A stretch of DNA of 64,000 bases from Nissolia schottii. Taxonomy: Eukaryota; Streptophyta; Magnoliopsida; Fabales; Fabaceae. Where the stretch lies: assembly GCA_003254905.1 (NCBI GenBank), contig QANU01018688.1, positions 503,024 through 567,023 of the forward strand, read 5' to 3'. Below are positions 62,100 to 64,000 of the stretch, piece by piece. The stretch's first letter is position 1. Each line of letters begins with the position of its first letter. The notes under the pieces were generated by a model. It was not told where the DNA came from. It saw nothing but the letters and a program-made list of their open reading frames with translations, and ran no database searches. A program made the position numbers and the translations under genes.

Positions 62100-64000
62100 C
62101 TATGTATATGTATATATATGCGCTATATTGGAATTGCTGTTTATGCAGTGGGGTTGAATGAAAATTATGGTGTGCACTGGGACTATCTTTGAGAATATGT
62201 TTGCTGGGAATGCAGAGTTGGATGTTTTATATGTGACTATGACGATATATATGCTGTTGAGATTTGTCTGGAAACTGCTAGTGTTATATGTGACTTTGTC
62301 AGAATTTAAGTAACTTGAAATAGGAGCATAACACATTTTGAACTGGAATTGTATGGTGGAAATTTTATCATTAAAAACTAATGTTATTTCTGAAATCTAC
62401 ACAAAAAATTGAGCGGGGATGTTAAGTTTCGTGATTTTTGGAATCCCCGACGAATTTCTCAACAAAACAGATAGAAATGATGTTTTTGGGTAAGCAAGGG
62501 CAAAACGGGAATTTCAAAATTTGGACTTGAAAAACTGGGTTAATTTTCAGAAAATATGGGTTTAGAACTATCAAAAACCTTAAGACCAAGTCTTAAGTCC
62601 TTCGGGTTTTTGAGAACTAAAATTCCAAAGAAAACAGGGTTTTACAAGTGAAAAACAGCATTTTAGAGAAGAAAGGGTAAAATGGTCATTTCGTGATTTT
62701 AGGGTTAGAATCAGAATTTCTAAGTGTGAAAAATGATCGTCGAGCTATCAAAAACCTTGGGATGAGGTCTTAGACCTTTCTGGCTTCTGGACGTGTTGAG
62801 AAAAGTACTGATACACCGTAGTTTCAACCTATGATCATATATGCGTGATGATGATATGCTATGAAAGATTGATGTTAAGAAAAGGATACTTGATGAACAG
62901 TATACAACCATATATGTGTTAATGCTTTATGAGATATTAAATGATGGTAGCGCCAGAGGACGTTAAAATACTAATGAATGATAGATGACTATATATGTAT
63001 TGATGCACTATGAGATATTTGAACTATGTTTATGATAAAAAAAGAAAGAACATTATGAGATATTGAATGGTGTTTATGTCAAGAAAAGAAAGATAAAGTC
63101 CCCAAGTGTGGACGAAGCAAGTCTATCCTCAAGTGTGGGTAGGTCCCCAAGTGTGGACAACATGAGTCAGTTCCCAAGTGTGAACAAAGTAAGTTTATCC
63201 CCAAGTATGAATAGGTCCCCAAATGTGGACGAAGCAAGTCTATCCCCAAGTGTGGATAGGTCCCCAGGTGTGGACAACATAAGTCAGTTCCCAAGTGTGA
63301 ACAAAGTAAGTTTATCCCTAAGTGTGGATAGGTCCCCAAGTGTGGACGAAACGAGTCTCTCCCCAAGTGTGGACAATGTAAGCGACTCCTGGTGCCGCTG
63401 CCACATCGCATCTGGATAATGATTTTAAGATAATGATGATTATAAGATGATGGTTATAAAGGAACCTTATATTCTTTCATGTATATGTATGTGAAGTGTA
63501 TGTAAGCTGATGTATGTGCAAGCTAAGTACGAGAAGATCCTGAAATATGTTATAATAAGAACTTGTTCCCTAAGAGTTAGGGCAGAGAATAGACGACCTA
63601 GATAATGGAAAGACTACATTCCCTCAATCACCTAGTAAAGTAGGTAAAGTTGCTCAGGACTAGCATGAATATTACTGACTAGTAGGGATGTAGTATAACT
63701 GTGACACCTAGAGACCCCCTGAGCGGCAGAATCATAATTGTGAATGAAATGATTTACGATGACTTAGGTTTCCCACTGAGAACGCAGAGTTCTCACCCCT
63801 GCTCCTTTATGGTTCTAGGCAAGCATGACGAGGACGTCAGAGCGGTGTAAGCAGTACAGGACGATTGAAGGTCGTGGCGTCAGCAGATTTCACAAAAGCC
63901 GAAGGACGATGACTTATGTTTTGTATTTTGTTATTAGCTCGTGGGAATTGCAGTTTATGCAGTGGGTTTGAATGAAAATTATGGTGTGCATTGGGGACTA
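62100..64000. repeat. LTR-retroelement-like repeat with a ~1.8-kb direct duplication
   Basis: The stretch TTTATGCAGTGG followed by TGAATGAAAATTATGG and GTGTGCA occurs at about 62139-62180 and again at about 63954-63995, in direct orientation about 1.81 kb apart. Between them are phrases like legume gypsy LTRs (CGGGGATGTTAAG near 62416; GTTCTCACCCCTGCTCC near 63790, similar to TTCTCACCCCTC at about 1882). No pol or gag is visible. It lies upstream of the visible FIS1 exons, probably within that gene's intron. Confidence 0.6.
63095..63400. repeat. 117-bp higher-order tandem repeat of CCCCAAGTGTGGA units
   Basis: Units start TCCCCAAGTGTGGA and are either 27 or 18 bp long. The order 27-18-27-27-18 makes a 117-bp block that is repeated twice, followed by a partial third. 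All unit lengths are multiples of nine, so long frames stay open on both strands (63063-63419 plus, 63079-63411 minus). The peptides are simple repeats and I do not call a gene. Confidence 0.85.

Noticed and set aside
63095..63400. CRISPR array
   Set aside because: Units are contiguous variants of one sequence without unique spacers, and the DNA is from a plant nucleus.
63063..63419. A protein-coding gene in the tandem repeat
   Set aside because: Both strands are open because unit lengths are multiples of three. The peptides are simple repeats without a domain.

Overview
The window is nuclear DNA of a flowering plant. It is AT-rich, has long gene-poor stretches full of repeats, multi-exon genes with GT-AG introns, and plant-specific families (P-class PPR protein, PH-RCC1-FYVE-BRX protein, plant mobile domain Mutator elements). 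The style of the repeats and protein similarity recalled from memory suggest a papilionoid legume close to Glycine, but this is inference and no database was searched. One assembly gap (31178-31796) interrupts the sequence.

Five host protein genes can be supported. They are an intronless P-class PPR gene (minus, 4222-6375), a homeobox gene in 8 exons (plus, 11937-17555), a PH/RCC1/FYVE/BRX protein gene (plus, exons 2-9 at 32617-39643, first exon probably hidden in the gap), an HflX-type organellar GTPase in 13 exons (minus, 51414-56494), and the last two exons of a FIS1-like fission protein (minus, 61765-62055). Splice phases join cleanly in all of the multi-exon models. One intron in the GTPase gene uses a GC donor. 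A U1 snRNA gene or pseudogene with a good Pol II snRNA promoter lies at 41294-41510. These are unrelated housekeeping or regulatory genes, with no sign of a pathway cluster.

The rest is mobile or repetitive. 1-3300 holds Ty3/gypsy-like LTR and gag remains. 6884-7181 is a 298-bp foldback MITE with a 9-bp duplication. 8000-11150 is a LINE 3' end split by a 1.8-kb insertion. 17.6-30.8 kb is gene-poor, with MITE-like elements, a degenerate minisatellite and a LINE fragment. 41513-50319 is an approximately 8.8-kb Mutator-like element with long terminal inverted repeats. It carries a decayed MURA-type transposase, a decayed plant mobile domain gene and about 0.9 kb of degenerate CCCTAA telomere-like repeat. 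A 1166-bp solo LTR with a perfect 5-bp duplication sits inside its mobile-domain gene. 56.5-61.7 kb holds a 60-bp-period minisatellite and an O-methyltransferase fragment. 62.1-64.0 kb is repeat DNA containing a 117-bp higher-order tandem array.

The most notable region is about 41.3-50.3 kb, where a U1 gene that retains its promoter stops just after the Sm site, beside the terminal repeat of the Mutator-like element.
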